Of a stretch of DNA of 64,000 nucleotides, positions 46,991-60,018 are shown in pieces. The stretch lies in NCBI RefSeq assembly GCF_030247185.1, contig NC_080570.1, positions 123,615,340 to 123,679,339 of the forward strand, written 5' to 3'. A program made the translations under genes and the position numbers. Every line of letters starts with the position of its first letter. Within the stretch, counting starts at the first letter, position 1. Below the pieces are notes generated by a model. That model was not told where the DNA came from, did not search any database, and saw nothing but the letters and a program-made list of their open reading frames with translations. The stretch comes from Malaya genurostris. Taxonomy: Eukaryota; Arthropoda; Insecta; Diptera; Culicidae.

Positions 46991-47116
46991 TGTTGTTCCT
47001 CAGCTTGCCGATCTCCTCAATTATCTCCGACAGATCAGGGGCTGGGAATCTGTCGTCGGCTGAGCATGCACCCAGATTGATTCCTGCACCGTTCTCTGTA
47101 TCTTGTGCTTCGCCAT

Positions 47117-47641
47117 TAGTGATGGGCGAGCGCTCACGAGCCGTTCATTTGAACCGACTCGTAGCAATGAGCGAACGAACCACGGCTCTTCAAAATTGAA
47201 CCGCGGCTCTCAAGAAGAGTTGCCATTTTAAAATCTGCGATTCAACTTGGAAAATCTGTGTGCCTGTGTACACCCAAATTTGATTGCGTTGTTGGTTAAA
47301 CGATGATGTTTTCTAATGAAGCTGTCAAAAATGCATAAGAACATTTATTTAGCAGTGAATCCCAAAGCATTCTGTCGTAATAGAAGAAAAATAGATTTTT
47401 TTCCAAATGGAATTTCAATTAATTTATTTCAATATTCCGCTTCCTCGCACACGGACACCTCTAGTTGTGAAACACAATTTTAGATCGCCCATACCGCTCA
47501 TGTATTTCCGTGGCTCTCACACTCACTTCACATTGACGTTTATTGAAAAAGAGCCAATGAGCCGTTCAATTGAATCGGCTCTTACGAAAGAGCGTTCGGT
47601 TCAGAGCCGCTCATTGAAATGAGCCGTATTGCCCATCACTA
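47117..47641. mobile_element. hAT-type non-autonomous element in the LINE
   Basis: TIR TAGTGATGGGC with inverse GCCCATCACTA and the perfect 8-bp duplication TTCGCCAT at 47109-47116 and 47642-47649. Subterminal GAGCCG(T/C)TCATT(T/G)GAA repeats in both orientations. 525 bp, no transposase. It splits the LINE between endonuclease and RT. Confidence 0.9.
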
Positions 47642-47649
47642 TTCGCCAT

Positions 47650-48970
47650 TCAGATGCTCGTCATAAAACTGCTTCCACCTGTCGATCACCTCACGTTCGT
47701 TCGTGAGAAGGTTACCACTGGTATCTCTGCACATTTCGGCCTGTGGCGTGTAGTCTTTACTTGAGCGGTTCACCTTTTCATAGAACTTCCGTGTGTCATT
47801 TGCGATCTTGGTCTTCCTGGTGGCACTTTTTCCTTCGGAAAACAGTGTTCTGTCTGTTCCGTGCCTGTCTGTATCGTTCCTCGTTCGCCCTCGTGCGGTG
47901 TTGCAGCATCCTCGCCCTTGCTGCATTCTTCTCTTCGATTAACTGCTGATATTCGCCGTCAAACCAGTCATTTCCTAGATTCGATAACCTCGTACTTAGA
48001 ACGGTTGTAGCAGTGCTACTCTCGGCGGACCTTATGTTCCTCCAGCCGTCTTCAAGAGTCGCCGCGCCAAGCTGCTCTTCCGTTGGTAGCACTAACTCCA
48101 ATTGTTGCGCGTATTCCTCTGCAGTACGAATGCTACGTAGCTGCTTGAGATTGAGTCCCGACTTTCCTGTGAGACGAGTATTGTGCACCGTCGATAGTTT
48201 TGAGCGCATACAAACCGCGACAAGGTAATGGTCAGAATCAATGTTGGCACAGCGGTAAGTGCGGACATTGATGACGTCGGAGAAGAATCGCCCGTCGATG
48301 AGAACGTGGTCGATTTGATTTTCCGTATGTTGATCAGATGATCTCCAGGTGACTTTGTGGGTATCTTTGCGGGGGAAGAAGGTGCTTCGAACTACCATTC
48401 CTCTGGAGGCTGCAAAGTTTACGCATCGTTGACCGTTGTCGTTTGTTACCGCGTGTAGGCTCTCCAGCCCTGTACATTGCCTCCCGGCCTACCTGAGCAT
48501 TCATGTCGCCGATGACTAGTTTTACATCCCGCCGTGGATAGCTGTCGTAGGTTCGTTCCAGCTGCGCGTAGAATGCTTCCTTCTCGTCATCGGGTCTCGT
48601 CTCATGTGGGCAGTGCACGTTGATGATGCTGTAATTGGAGAAACGGCCCTTGATCTTCAATACGCACATTTTATCACTGATTGGCTGCCACCCAATCACG
48701 CGCTGGCGCATCTTGCCCAACACTAAGAATATCGTTCCTAGAACGTTGGTTGTGCCACAGCTCTGGTAGAAGGTAGCCGCTCGATGCCCACTTTTCCACA
48801 CCTTCTGTCCCGTCCAACAAAGTTCCTGCAGTGCTACGACATCGAAGCCGCGGATTTGAAGCTCATCATGCAGCATTTGGTCGAATCCTTGGAAGTCAAG
48901 CGATTTGCAGTTCCATGTGCCAAGCTTCCAATCGTAGTAGGTCTTTGCAGATTATTCCGAGTCGTATTTA
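47650..48970 (-). pseudogene. RTE-like AP endonuclease domain and linker
   Basis: An apurinic-type endonuclease that nicks target DNA in RTE elements. Motifs in order: LGTWNCKSL (metal-binding Asn), VVALQELCW (Glu), NVHCPHETR, LVIGDMNAQVG (Asp/Asn) and DSDHYLVAV (terminal Asp-His). Frames change near 48390 and 47830, so the gene is broken even apart from the hAT insertion. The linker toward RT (47926-47650) contains YEKVNRSSKDYTP and EREVIDRWKQFYDEHL, both typical of this clade. Confidence 0.8.
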
Positions 48971-49816
48971 TATCATGATTATTCGTAACAAGTGTTTTCC
49001 GGGCGGCTTGTTAGGCCTGTACCAACCTCCTGACTCGCCGGAGGGCCATCGTGTCAGCACTGTTTAGAGTCGCACACTGACACAAGGACGGTAATCAGCC
49101 GCTCCTAACATGGAGAACAGACGCTGTTTCGAGCCGCCCAAACATGGGGAACAGACGCTCGGGTAGGCTCGCTCTCTGTAAAGAGAAGGCAAGCCCCCCT
49201 TCCCTGTCAGCATACGACCAAGGTCCCACCGGGGTTGGTTACCCGATCTTTCCTATTGTTGCTCGTACCCCAGCTGGCACCGCGGGGAGGTAGGGATAGG
49301 AGTTACTGGACAAGAGGTTAAGAACCACATTGGCGCCTGAATTGCGTATTGTCCAGTCGTTTACCAACCAAAAGTAATGATATACTCACCTACAAAATCC
49401 TTAAAGGGCATCAACCTCTGGAGGACATTGACCTATTGACCTTTGGAATTTCGGTAGTTTTGCGGAAAGAAGAAAAACCAACTGATTTGCTGAACTGCCT
49501 AAAATCGAATGCAGAAAAACTCTGTCTGTATTTACTTGCTCTATCTCGATGACAAGTGGACGGTTACCTCTGTTTCCACTATGTAATACATAAGGTGTAC
49601 ATATCAATCGTATGGTTGAATGAGGGTGAATATCGCGAACGAAGAAGTTGAGAATACGGGTTTGATATCAATCTGTCACGCATTGAAACCCACATTATGT
49701 CAGCTGATAACAATTCAATGTATAAAAGGTTATAGTGTCAAGATATCTCCGATTTGCTTTGATCAAAGTGCGCCTTCGAAACACAACAGAATTAAATCAA
49801 TGAACAAACAAACAAA

Positions 49817-49822
49817 TTTATT
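49817..49822 (-). terminator. Polyadenylation signal of the ZAD-MADF-zinc finger gene
   Basis: AATAAA on the minus strand, about 50 bp past the stop codon at 49870. Confidence 0.55.
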
Positions 49823-49869
49823 TAATCAGCACAAAACAAATTATTTATTGACACGTTTTCGATACCACG

Positions 49870-52800
49870 TTATTCATTCATATTTTCTAGGTTAGCTTTC
49901 GCAGATTCGAGGTCCTTCAACAAAACACCGTGAATTTTAAGCAAATGAGTTTTCAGCTGAACCTTCAGCATAAACCGTTGGTCGCATAACTCGCATGGAA
50001 AGGGTTTTTCCTTGGTGTGGACACGCATATGGACGTGTAAAGTCCACTTCTTCTGTAAAATCTTACCGCACACTTTGCACACGTATTGACTTTTATGAAG
50101 TGCTCTGTGTTTTTGAAGAAGTTTCCTGTTGATGAAGACAAATTCGGTTGAGAAATATCACCACTATATTTAGCTATACATCGAACACTTACTTGTGCTT
50201 GAATACCTTGCCACATAAATCGCACGGTACTTCGTCACTTTTATGCTTCAACGCATAGTGAAAATCATGCCGGCATTTCTGTTTGAATTTCGCTCCGCAC
50301 TCACTGCAGGTGAACTTGAAACCGTCCTCTCCGTGAACCATCACCTCGTGACGATTCCTAGTAATCTTATTGCCATACTTGCTGTCACATCCCTCGAAAG
50401 AGCAGGCGTACGGCTTCAGTCCGTAATGTTGATTCATGTGATACTCGAATAAGGATCGCTCGACTGGCTTCCCGCAGAGTTCGCAGATCTTACAATGACG
50501 CATGGTGCCATTGAGATCCATCCTCACGCACCCGGCTCCGTCATAGGACGAAACTCCCCGATAATGTCGCTTGGGTCCTTCTCCGACAGTTTCCATCTGT
50601 TTATCACATGTCGTTTGATTTTCATTATCTTTTCTCCTAGATGCAGGCAGTAATTTTTCTACTAGTTTGCGCAACTGACTATCAACGGTTGATTTTGGAT
50701 TGGCTTCACCGTAAGACTGCTCCGAACCCACCAACGATTTAAGCCGAATCCATTCGGCTTTTGCCACCAAAGGTCTCACCTTAAACTGGGATGCAATTTG
50801 CTGCCAGCTAGTTTGGCGTATTTTCATGTTACGAAAGCTGGAATTTGGAATGTAGTTTTACAAACATTTGAATAAAAAACAGAACACGCTTCTTACTCGG
50901 AATGATTAGAATTCCAAATAACCTCACGCTTCGTTATTTCCTTAACAAGCTTAATCTTCTGATCGACGCTGGTGAAATATTTGCTAGGAAGCTCTTCGTC
51001 TGACAACGAAACTCCGCTCGATTTTCCTATTGTCATATTTTCACTTAGCATCTTCTTCAACAGTAGGTAGAGAGGATCTGCCAAAATAGGATCGTTACTG
51101 GTGACTAAACCTTCCATTAGCCGTATATGACGTCCGCGGTAAACTCCTCGCAATCGGAACCATTGGAATTTTGCCTCGGCTTTTGAAATATTCATTTTTG
51201 CTGCTATTTCATCCCACGTACGATCCTTCTTGACAATTTTACCGTAGCTGCGAGAAAAAATAAACTAATTAGCAAATTAGTTCCATTATGTCGGAAACAG
51301 ATCCTTACTCCGGATGTTGAATATTCCAAATGATGTCATAGTTAGAGCATATCTGTGCAAACTGAAATTTTTTTTCATTATCGAAAACTTTAAAGTCCCT
51401 CTTTGAAGTTGTCGAATCGAACGCGTCATTCTGCGTAATGCCACCAAACATTTCATGACACAATGCGAACAACGGATCAATTTTAAGGTCCTCGGTTTGA
51501 ATTTGACCATTTGAAAAACGCTTGCAACGATACTTATAAATAATTCGTAACCTCTTCCAGCAGTTCTTGGCTTCACTCGAAGTTACACCCAAACCGGCAC
51601 TTATCTGATCCCACACGGACTCTCGCATTTCCTTATTGTAATAACTGTAAGAAAAAAAAATTGAATAAATCATCAATTTCAACCTTACGGAAACACAACA
51701 AATTCAACTAACTCCAAATGTTTGCAGCTCCAAATGATTGGATACTTATAAACTGCTTGCAATAGAATCAGCTTCCTTTCTTCACTTCCAAATGTATCTT
51801 CTCCTTCGCCTACCGTACCAACTGGCTCGATTTCTTTGTTCGGTTTAATCTGTGTTCTGCCGGCATCGTATATCTCACTCAGTATAGCAAGCAACCGTCC
51901 GTTTGTTGAATTCGCCGGGATTTTCTTCTTTTTCTTCAATTCACGATAGCTTTCCTTTATTCGTCGCCAGTGGCCTCGGAAGGTTGACAGGTCGATTTCA
52001 AATTTACGTGCCACTTTGGCCCACGTGTCATCGATTGTTTGAGCGGAACTGGAAAAAGTACAACCCCGGATGGTACAAAAATTCGAACTTTCGATAAACT
52101 TACCATGGTATCGAAATGTTCCACAATTGCGGATGCATCTCAATTTCCTGTGCAATGGCCAGCTTAAGCTGAAGAGTCAATCGCGGGCTGCAAAACAATA
52201 GTATATTCTATCACTAGTTAAAAATTCAACCGAAATTCTTACCCTTGTTTTGGTTCGCTGTTAGATTTTCGCGACTTTCTTCGACAAGCTGGAATAGTTG
52301 AATATTTCATCCTTCAGTAACATACTATTGGAACCATAGGGAAAAAAAACATTTTACCTGAGGTATCAGTAAAATCGGAATCGTATGTTAGCTCCTCCGT
52401 CAGGTTTTCTTCCATTTCCACTATTTCCGTCTTACACTCAAACTGATGTTCGTCATCGCACTGATCTCGCTGCAACTTTGGATGAAAGCTGCCATCATTG
52501 TCACTTTCGGATTCATACTTTATAGGAGGTTCTTCCGATGGTAAGTCAATGAATTCTGTATCCATCTGTTCCCTACCAACGACAACCTGTACAAGTGCTT
52601 CCCGTTTCGATTGTACGACATTGTGCAATTCGTTGACAGTATTGTAATACTGTTCACTTTTGATATCATTCAAATGCGGCGTTGGAATGAAGTTGTACAA
52701 TTCATTGGTCTGGTGGCATAGGGTCCGGAACTCTTCAATAAATTTAACGGTTGCTATGCAGCTTCTGCATATGCAACGAATATCATCATCGTGCAGATTG

Positions 52801-52922
52801 AAAATTGCTACACACTCGCGAATCTGATTGGAAAGTTTCGCACGATCCTCTTGAATGGAAGTATAAACATTATCTTGCTCATTGTGGAAACACAATCTAC
52901 AAGGTCGGACCGGATTATCCAT
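49870..52922 (-). CDS. ZAD - 4xMADF - 6xC2H2 zinc finger protein, 872 aa
   Basis: Eight exons: 52922-52358, 52288-52243, 52187-52104, 52048-51713, 51644-51309, 51247-50897, 50837-50193, 50125-49870. All introns are 54-72 bp, have GT-AG sites and keep frame to a single stop. Residues 1-75 form a ZAD (CRLC...CRSC), a dimerisation domain of insect zinc finger proteins; an acidic region follows. Four MADF (Myb/SANT-like) domains lie at about 211-275, 322-405, 436-520 and 552-610, each with the W...P-x-L/I-W and TW-x-x-I/V pattern. Six C2H2 fingers span about 691-860. A nuclear DNA-binding regulator is expected. I chose the ATG at 52922 because it begins just before the ZAD cysteines. No ortholog name is claimed. 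Confidence 0.9.
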
Positions 52923-54789
52923 TGTGTTTGGCACTTTAACAAAATTGCTACTTGAAGTGCTCGATGAGTTCGCCTAAACAGCGGTTGAAATACTGACTAT
53001 CAGGTTCATACGTGACGTATTTTCGAACTGTTTTGTTTTTTCGTCTTAGATTCGCCAGTATTATTCATTGATTCACAGGTAAAACATTCTTTTTTTCTAT
53101 GTTTGTTGAATCTTAAACAAAATTGATCGTGGCAATTTGACAAAATTGCAAAACAACATAAAATGTACGCTCAACGATAATTACCTAGAGTGTAGTGGAA
53201 GCAACAGATATGCAGTACTAGATTTATATAAGGAGCTGCACAAAGAGTGAAACCAAAAAGAACCTAACCGTCGACACGACATGCCACTCGTCTAATAGAA
53301 CTGTATCACAAATTTAACTACCCCTCAGTAACTGGTAATGTCAAAACAAAATCGTTTAAAAAATTGTTGAAACTGGCAACAAATACCTAAAATTGTTGAT
53401 TTCAAATAACAGTTACCAATGTTGTTATGTTGAAACATAAAAATAGTCTGAAAAGGAATTGTGCATACCGGAAATATTATCGATACTGGAATAAAAGGAA
53501 AATTTTTCCACAAGGAATTGTTTTTCAAGTACTTGAAACATTTTGGAGGCTTCGATTGACCTTAAACAACTCATGCAGGAATATTTCTCTATAATGCTTC
53601 TACGAGTACGATGATGTCTATGAACAGTACTCCACCTGTATCTAGCAAGCTCCAACGTATTATTGATTGAACATGAACAACAACAATTGAACAACATTTA
53701 CATTTTATTATAACAAATAGAGGCATTTGAAGTGATTTTTCGTTTTTTCGAGGCGTTTGTGGAGGCAATATTGAGCTCTACATATTTCATCTAATACACA
53801 ATCTTGATCAACCCTTAATTTAATACTTTTCGAATTATTAACGTCTACACAATATGCTTCCTAAAAATGATTATTGCCTCTCTAAATCCCATCTAAATCA
53901 TACAAAGAAATGAAATACATATCTAGATCTGTAAGTCAATCAAATGAGGATTGATAGCGGTAAGACATAGTTATATAAAATGCGTAAAAACATTCCTACA
54001 ATCACCATTTTATACAAATCTTAATTCATTAACTCAACAACAGATACAATTTTACAACTTCTCATAATTCAAGCTTTTAGGCCATTTCCCAATTCTTATA
54101 CTTTATATATTTTTGTCAAGTACGGGTGACGATTTTTCCCTTTTTAACAGGCACGGGTCAACTTGCGGTTCAAAAATTTGGTCGGATCTCGAGTATTCGA
54201 ACCCGAATGTTCGATTTTTTTCTGGTTCGGGTTGGGAAGAAAAATTATTCTCAGAAACTCAATTTGAAAACGAAATCGCATGAGAATTTTTAAAACTGAC
54301 ATCCTTGGTCAAAAAATTGTTCATTTTGAACAACAGTTGTCGTAAATATTCCGTAGATTTTTGTCGTGAATACGACTTACTTTACTATGGAGCGCCTTTT
54401 CAAAATTAGCCATACGGAAGAATGGGAAGAACTTAATCGTGATTATCTTGACTTGCATTAATAGCAATAACATAATTCATTCGCTATTTCATCAAAAATA
54501 TGATCAGGAATTTAGGATAATATTTTGAACAGTGTGGTTATCTCGACGTCAAAAGTTTCACAATTCACACAATCGATCCGGTATCAATTCGAATTCGAAA
54601 GTATAAAGAAATCGTGTCAGTTTCATTCGTATTCACGACATCCAGTTATGTCTCTGACATTACACGCCCGTACTTTTTTCTATTTGCGTTACGTACATCC
54701 ATAGAAAATCTTCGAGACCGTAGATCTAAAAGATGATGTATTTCCACAACGGGCAGGAGAACTTTGATATCGTTCCGTAACGTTTTAAA
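52923..54789. other. Upstream region and spacer, no gene seen
   Basis: Contains the presumed promoter of the zinc finger gene just right of 52923. The remaining 1.8 kb is AT-rich with ORFs (53325-53528, 53425-53697, minus) without domains. Confidence 0.45.
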
Positions 54790-54909
54790 AGATCGCGACG
54801 AATTTTCGATTAGGTGGCAGTGAGCTACTTGTTTCCAACGTAGAGCAAATTAAAAATTTACAGAGAATGTTGAAACATTTTGTTCTAGCCTGTACATCAG
54901 TTATCTGTG
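54790..54909. repeat. Solo right arm of the CACAGATAAC family
   Basis: Runs from AACGTTTTAAAAGATCGCGA to the TIR end CATCAGTTATCTGTG, matching the right arms at 9232-9358. The left end is missing, so this is a truncated copy. It lies 61 bp from the left end of the YqaJ/THAP transposon. Confidence 0.65.
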
Positions 54910-55695
54910 CTAAAACGATGTTACAATACATGTTTTAGTTAAATGTTTCTGATTTGATGGGTAGGTAAATCACAAACTAACAGGCATAACACTATGAGTA
55001 AATTCTTCTGAAAATAAATTTTCGTTAGACACTAGTTCCATCGCAATAATTGATGGGATTACGTTGATAATATATTTACTTTTATAGCGATGTTTAAAGA
55101 CGCTGCGCCTGTTGCGTTTGAGTTGGCGTAGCGATAACCTGCGCTCCTGTTACTTCTGCGTATAGTCCAATCCACGTGCGAATGTGTAGGTGTGGTTATT
55201 CTCAGTAGTTGTGAGGTTAATGCTAGTGTGAGTGTGTTACAGATCAAAACAAAACCGAAGAAACGTCAAAAGAACTACCGTTGTACGATTAAATCCCCAG
55301 CTTTTTTGGATGTTTTTCTGTGCTTACTGATGACGGTCTCTTTGAACTAGATTAATAAAGGTAAGAAAAATGCATTGCTGTACTAGTTCTAATATTAATG
55401 TTATATTTTTTTCATTTTCAGCTGCTTAATTTTCTGCCAGGAATCAGATTCCAGCCTTGATATTTTTTGAAGCAGAACTGGACTTTTATTTAAAATATAT
55501 ATTCTTTCCAAATTTGCTCGATTCAGGTGGGCAAAGTGCATTACTTTACTGAAAGAAATTATAATATTTGACTATTTTCAGGTGCTGCCAATTTACTTCC
55601 TAAATTCTGCAACCTGATTTATTTTGCATATCCTTTCGGAACGGTTTTATCTCAACAGTCAAGGATTTTAGTTTTTGACAGACAGCGACTTAAAA

Positions 55696-57640
55696 ATGGT
55701 AAATGTGATGTATGCTTTTGTCATAATTTTCCATCATAAACAGATTCTCACGTCTTGAGATATGCATTCAAATTTGTGAAATTCCTCTAGTTCTTAGGGG
55801 TATGTCAGTTCTAAAAACATTAGTGTTATAAAATAATCAAAATTCAGTGTTATAGTTTTATAAAATAATCATAGTTGTACAAGTAATACTTATGTAACCA
55901 AGTCGATTTTGCTTTTTCATATAACCATTCGTAAAAGAAATGTTCGTTTGGAGTTTTTTAATGCGGCCCCAGGATCTGTGGATCGATTGCTATTATTGTG
56001 TATCATGTCAAGATTATCACAAAGCAATGAATTAAATTATTGTGTTTCAGGATTCAGTTGAGGCACAGAGGAGATACAACGAAAAACTTCGCTTATGTAA
56101 AGGTGTCGATCCTTTGACAATGTCAACCTCTACAACTGATATACCACTCAACATTACGTTCGCCAAAATTTATCAATTCATGGTCTTGGATGCCAATCCA
56201 TTCACGGGTCATGCGAAGGATTCAGCCAAAGGAATGGACGCTGTATTGTACTTTAAAAATGGTTGGGTAAAAAATGTATCCGGAAAGAAAATTGATAATG
56301 TTTTTATTATTTGCGGAACGGTACATCACTCATTTGCTCTAAATGAATCTTCACTGAAACCATGGATTGTATCAGAAGAAAATGGAAAGATATTAGCAGC
56401 ACACTGTACGTGCGCTATAGGCATAACGGAATCGTGCAGCCATATAGGTGCAACACTGTTTGCTCTAGATGGTATAAGGACAGCAATTTTTGATCAAAAG
56501 GTAAATGGTGCAGGGAAGATTTCCAAATAATCCAATGATTGACTGATTGTTCTTTACAGCTTTCTGTTACTGATCTACCAGCTTACTGGAAAAAACCACC
56601 ATCCATAAGCGATGATCTGTATAAAAAAATTAAAGCCATTAATTTTGGTAATTCAGAAGTTTTATCCATCTGTTGAACCATGTTCAAACAATGATCCTAA
56701 ATATGAGAACCTGTTGAATGCTATTAAAGCGGATGGTGAGACCTGCGCAGCAATGTTCGTTTTTTGCGAGGATGACCAATTGAATTTCAAATGCGTAACA
56801 TGTACAGATCAAGAAAAGGAAACAAAAAGGTTTCAAACTTTTGATTTATCTAGTTTGTATAATCCCGATCATAGACAAAAATCACTGAATGAGTTAAGGG
56901 ATATGGCTGAAATAATAATGTCACGACTTGATAACAATCCAGAAATAATAGAAGAAATTGAGATAGCTGCAATACTTCAAAAAGAATCGCGGTCATGGAT
57001 GACACTAAGGTCTGGACGAGTAACAGCATCAAACCTGAAAGATGTTTGCCGAACAAATATAAATAATCCATCGTTATGTGTTATAAAAAAAATATGCTAC
57101 CCAAACAAGATTTCAATTTCTACACCATCGGTTCAATATGGTAAGAAACATGAAAATCACGCCGTGAATTCCTTGTTTGAAGCAGTATCAGAATGTCATC
57201 AAAATTTAACGTTACGTAAATCAGGCCTGCATATCTCGAAAAATAATCCATGCATGGGGGCTTCTCCTGATGCAATATTTCATTGCCAATGTCATGGAAT
57301 TATAACAGTTGAAGTGAAATGTCCTTATTCCACCAAAGATACTGAAAGTATGCGTGATGTATTACTTAACATTAAAGATCGTTACGTCTGTTTGGATGAA
57401 AGTAACAATATGGTAATGAATTTGAAGCATAAATATTACTACCAAGCATTAATGCAGGTCCACATTTGCGAGGCTGCTTTTGGTTATTTCTACATATGGA
57501 CGCCTAAAGAGACACTTATATTTCAAATTAAAAGGAATGAGCCATTTTGGAAACAATGTGAAGAGCGAACAATACTTTTTTTCAAAAATGTTTTATTACC
57601 AGAGTTATTGGCAAAAGTCTTCACAAACCAAATAATGTAA
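55696..57640 (+). pseudogene. SWIM zinc finger + YqaJ-type nuclease of the transposon
   Basis: Probable exons: an ATG-only exon ending at 55698 (ATG|GTAAAT), then 56051 to about 56502 reading DSVEAQRRYNEK, and from about 56559. The first large exon has a SWIM-type finger (C-x-C...C-x-H in HCTCAIGITESCSHIGATL). The 56612-57640 frame holds the YqaJ/lambda-exonuclease-like core: SWMTLRSGRVTASNL, GKKHENHAV (Glu), MGASPDAI (Asp) and ITVEVKCPY (E-x-K). A 1-bp frame change near 56665 separates the two frames, so this copy is broken. In ISL2EU-like elements such a nuclease accompanies the transposase; its role in transposition is unproven as far as I know. Confidence 0.75.
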
Positions 57641-59093
57641 ATTTCAAATTAAAAAAAAGAACAAATGGTAAATAACCGATTGCGAATACTCATTAATACA
57701 ATTCAATTATCCACGCATTTCCAAAACTGTCTTAATTGTTTGTTTCATCGGATATTTTACATACATACTTACTGACGCACAGACATTTTCCAATGTCGAA
57801 TTGTACTAGTAGTCTTCAGAGCTTTGATCAAAAATTAGATTTTCTTGCAACTTTTATCCTCTACAGAGATAGACAATGAACATTTTTATTGGGCAGATGT
57901 TTATTTATTGTTCTTACAAAACTCCACTTACTACTAAAACTAAGTTATTACAGACGGGCAAAGGTTAACTGAAGCAGATGTTATTGTAATTATTTGGTCT
58001 AATGCCAAAATGTTGTTATTCCAACGCTCAATGAGTGAAATAGGAATTATATCAGACATAATTAAAAACTTTTGACGTAATACACCTATTACTCGCTCTA
58101 CGTGAATGCGCAGTGACGAAAGTTCTTTTGATGAAATTACATCGAGAGGTTCTAGTTGTTTGTTCTTTTTCTTGAAGGATGGATAAGAAACGCATGCATT
58201 TATGGAACTCAGCAAATCTTCTATCAAGAAACCACGATCAGCAAGAATGAAATCTCCATCTTTCAAAAACTCTAAAAGACCTGATTGTTTAACAATTTCT
58301 TTATCAGAGATTCTACCTCCAAACGCTTCCGAAATAAAAATTACACATCCAGTACAGCTGATTTCTATCAAAATTTTAACAGTGTTGTACTTCTTATAGT
58401 TTGAAAATACGTTCGCTTTTGCTTTCATTTGTTCAATATTTGGACATTCCATATTTATTTCAAAGCAATCAATAATAATTGTTACTTTATCATCGTATTT
58501 TACCCTAAAGTGTTGAGGCATATGTTTTTTAAGTACTTTTCTACTTGAAAATCCTATCAAACCTTTCATAAACGGATGAATACTGTTAATTGTTTAAAAA
58601 AAATAGCTGCTCACGGTTGATGGGCTTAAGTTATAAATGTAGCCTAATGTAGCAAACGGTTCGTTTAATCTAAGTTTTCGTAAGGTAAGAATAAATGCGA
58701 ATTCTTAATTCATTCCGTCAAATGAAGGTATATCGTTAGACAAAACTTGAAACAAATTTTTCAATGTTTTCCCACTGTTAAGTCCTGTGAAATAACGACA
58801 TTTCTTATCGTTAACGGATAAGGAAGAAACGGAGAATCGTGTTTCTTCTCTGCTGTTGTATAAATTACGTTTCAAAATCTCATTCCGAGCTTCTAGCTTC
58901 TGTATATGTTCCTGGTACTTCATTAGGACTTTCTCCATTCTATCGGTTTTTTCCAGAAGTGATAATTCTGTCTGTGTACTCGGCTCAATGTGAAATATTG
59001 TACTCTTATTAACAAAGTTGATTGGTTCGCGTTGAATCTCGCAATTCATTTGGTTGTGCTGGATGATACTGTTCGTTAAAGTTATAAGAAATA

Positions 59094-60018
59094 AAGGGTG
59101 ATTTTTTAAGAGCTTGAGAACTTTTTTAAACAATAAAACGCATAAAATTTGCAAAATCTCATCGGTTCTTTATTTTAAACGTTAGATTGGTACATGACAT
59201 TTACTTTTTGAAGATAATTTCATTTAAATGTTGACCGCGGCTGCGTCTTAGGTGGTCCATTCGGAAAGTCCAATTTTGGGCAACTTTTTCGAGCATTTCG
59301 GCCGGAATAGCCCGAATTTCTTCGGAAATGTTGTCTTCCAAAGCTGGAATAGTTACTGGCTTATTTCTGTAGACTTTAGACTTGACGTAGCCCCACAAAA
59401 AATAGTCTAAAGGCGTCAAATCGCATGATCTTGGTGGCCAACTTACCGGTCCATTTCTTGAGATGAATTGTTCTCCGAAGTTTTCCCTCAAAATGGCCAT
59501 AGAATCGCGAGCTGTGTGGCATGTAGCGCCATCTTGTTGAAACCACATGTCAACCAAGTTCAGTTCTTCCATTTTTGGCAACAAAAAGTTTGTTAGCATC
59601 GAACGATAGCGATCGCCATTCACTGTAACGTTGCGTCCAACAGCATCTTTGAAAAAATACGGTCCAATGATTCCACCAGCGTACAAACCACACCAAACAG
59701 TGCATTTTTCGGGATGCATGGGCAGTTCTTGAACGGCTTCTGGTTGCTCTTCACTCCAAATGCGGCAATTTTGCTTATTTACGTAGCCATTCAACCAGAA
59801 ATGAGCCTCATCGCTGAACAAAATTTGTCGATAAAAAAGCGGATTTTCCGAATGGACCACCTAAGACGCAGCCGCGGTCAACATTTAAATGAAATTATCT
59901 TCAAAAAGTAAATGTCATGTACCAATCTAACGTTTAAAATAAAGAACCGATGAGATTTTGCTAATTTTATGCGTTTTATTGTTTAAAAAAGTTCTCAAGC
60001 TCTTAAAAAATCACCCTT
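59094..60018 (-). mobile_element. DD41D mariner derivative with about 180-bp inverted ends
   Basis: Starts AAGGGTGATTTTTTAAGAGC and ends with its inverse; TA on both sides (59092-59093, 60019-60020). The inverted arms are about 180 bp and nearly identical (59094 to about 59273 and about 59840-60018), so the right arm contains an inverted copy of the transposase 3' end. 925 bp. It inserted 24 bp upstream of the acceptor of the last THAP-DDE exon. Confidence 0.85.
59201..59860 (-). pseudogene. C-terminal part of a DD41D mariner transposase
   Basis: 219 open codons covering the catalytic domain: first Asp in ILFSDEAHFWLNG, second in WFQQDGATCHTA, third in SCDLTPLDYFLWGY; 41 residues separate the second Asp from that of PLD, hence DD41D. 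The helix-turn-helix N-terminal half is absent, replaced by the inverted repeat arm, so no active enzyme is made. The frame is otherwise intact, suggesting a young derivative. Confidence 0.85.

Larger units (their letters stand above)
45557..49371 (-). mobile_element. Near full-length RTE-like LINE
   Basis: The 12-bp duplication AAGTAATGATAT flanks it (45545-45556, 49372-49383). Without the hAT insert it is about 3.28 kb, the usual size of RTE-clade elements. Order on the minus strand: GC-richer 5' region (49371-48970), endonuclease, reverse transcriptase, short 3' end GTTAGGTAAGGTAAGTA with no long poly-A, as in RTE elements. The RTE/Bov-B-like assignment is from memory of the protein pattern. 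Confidence 0.8.
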
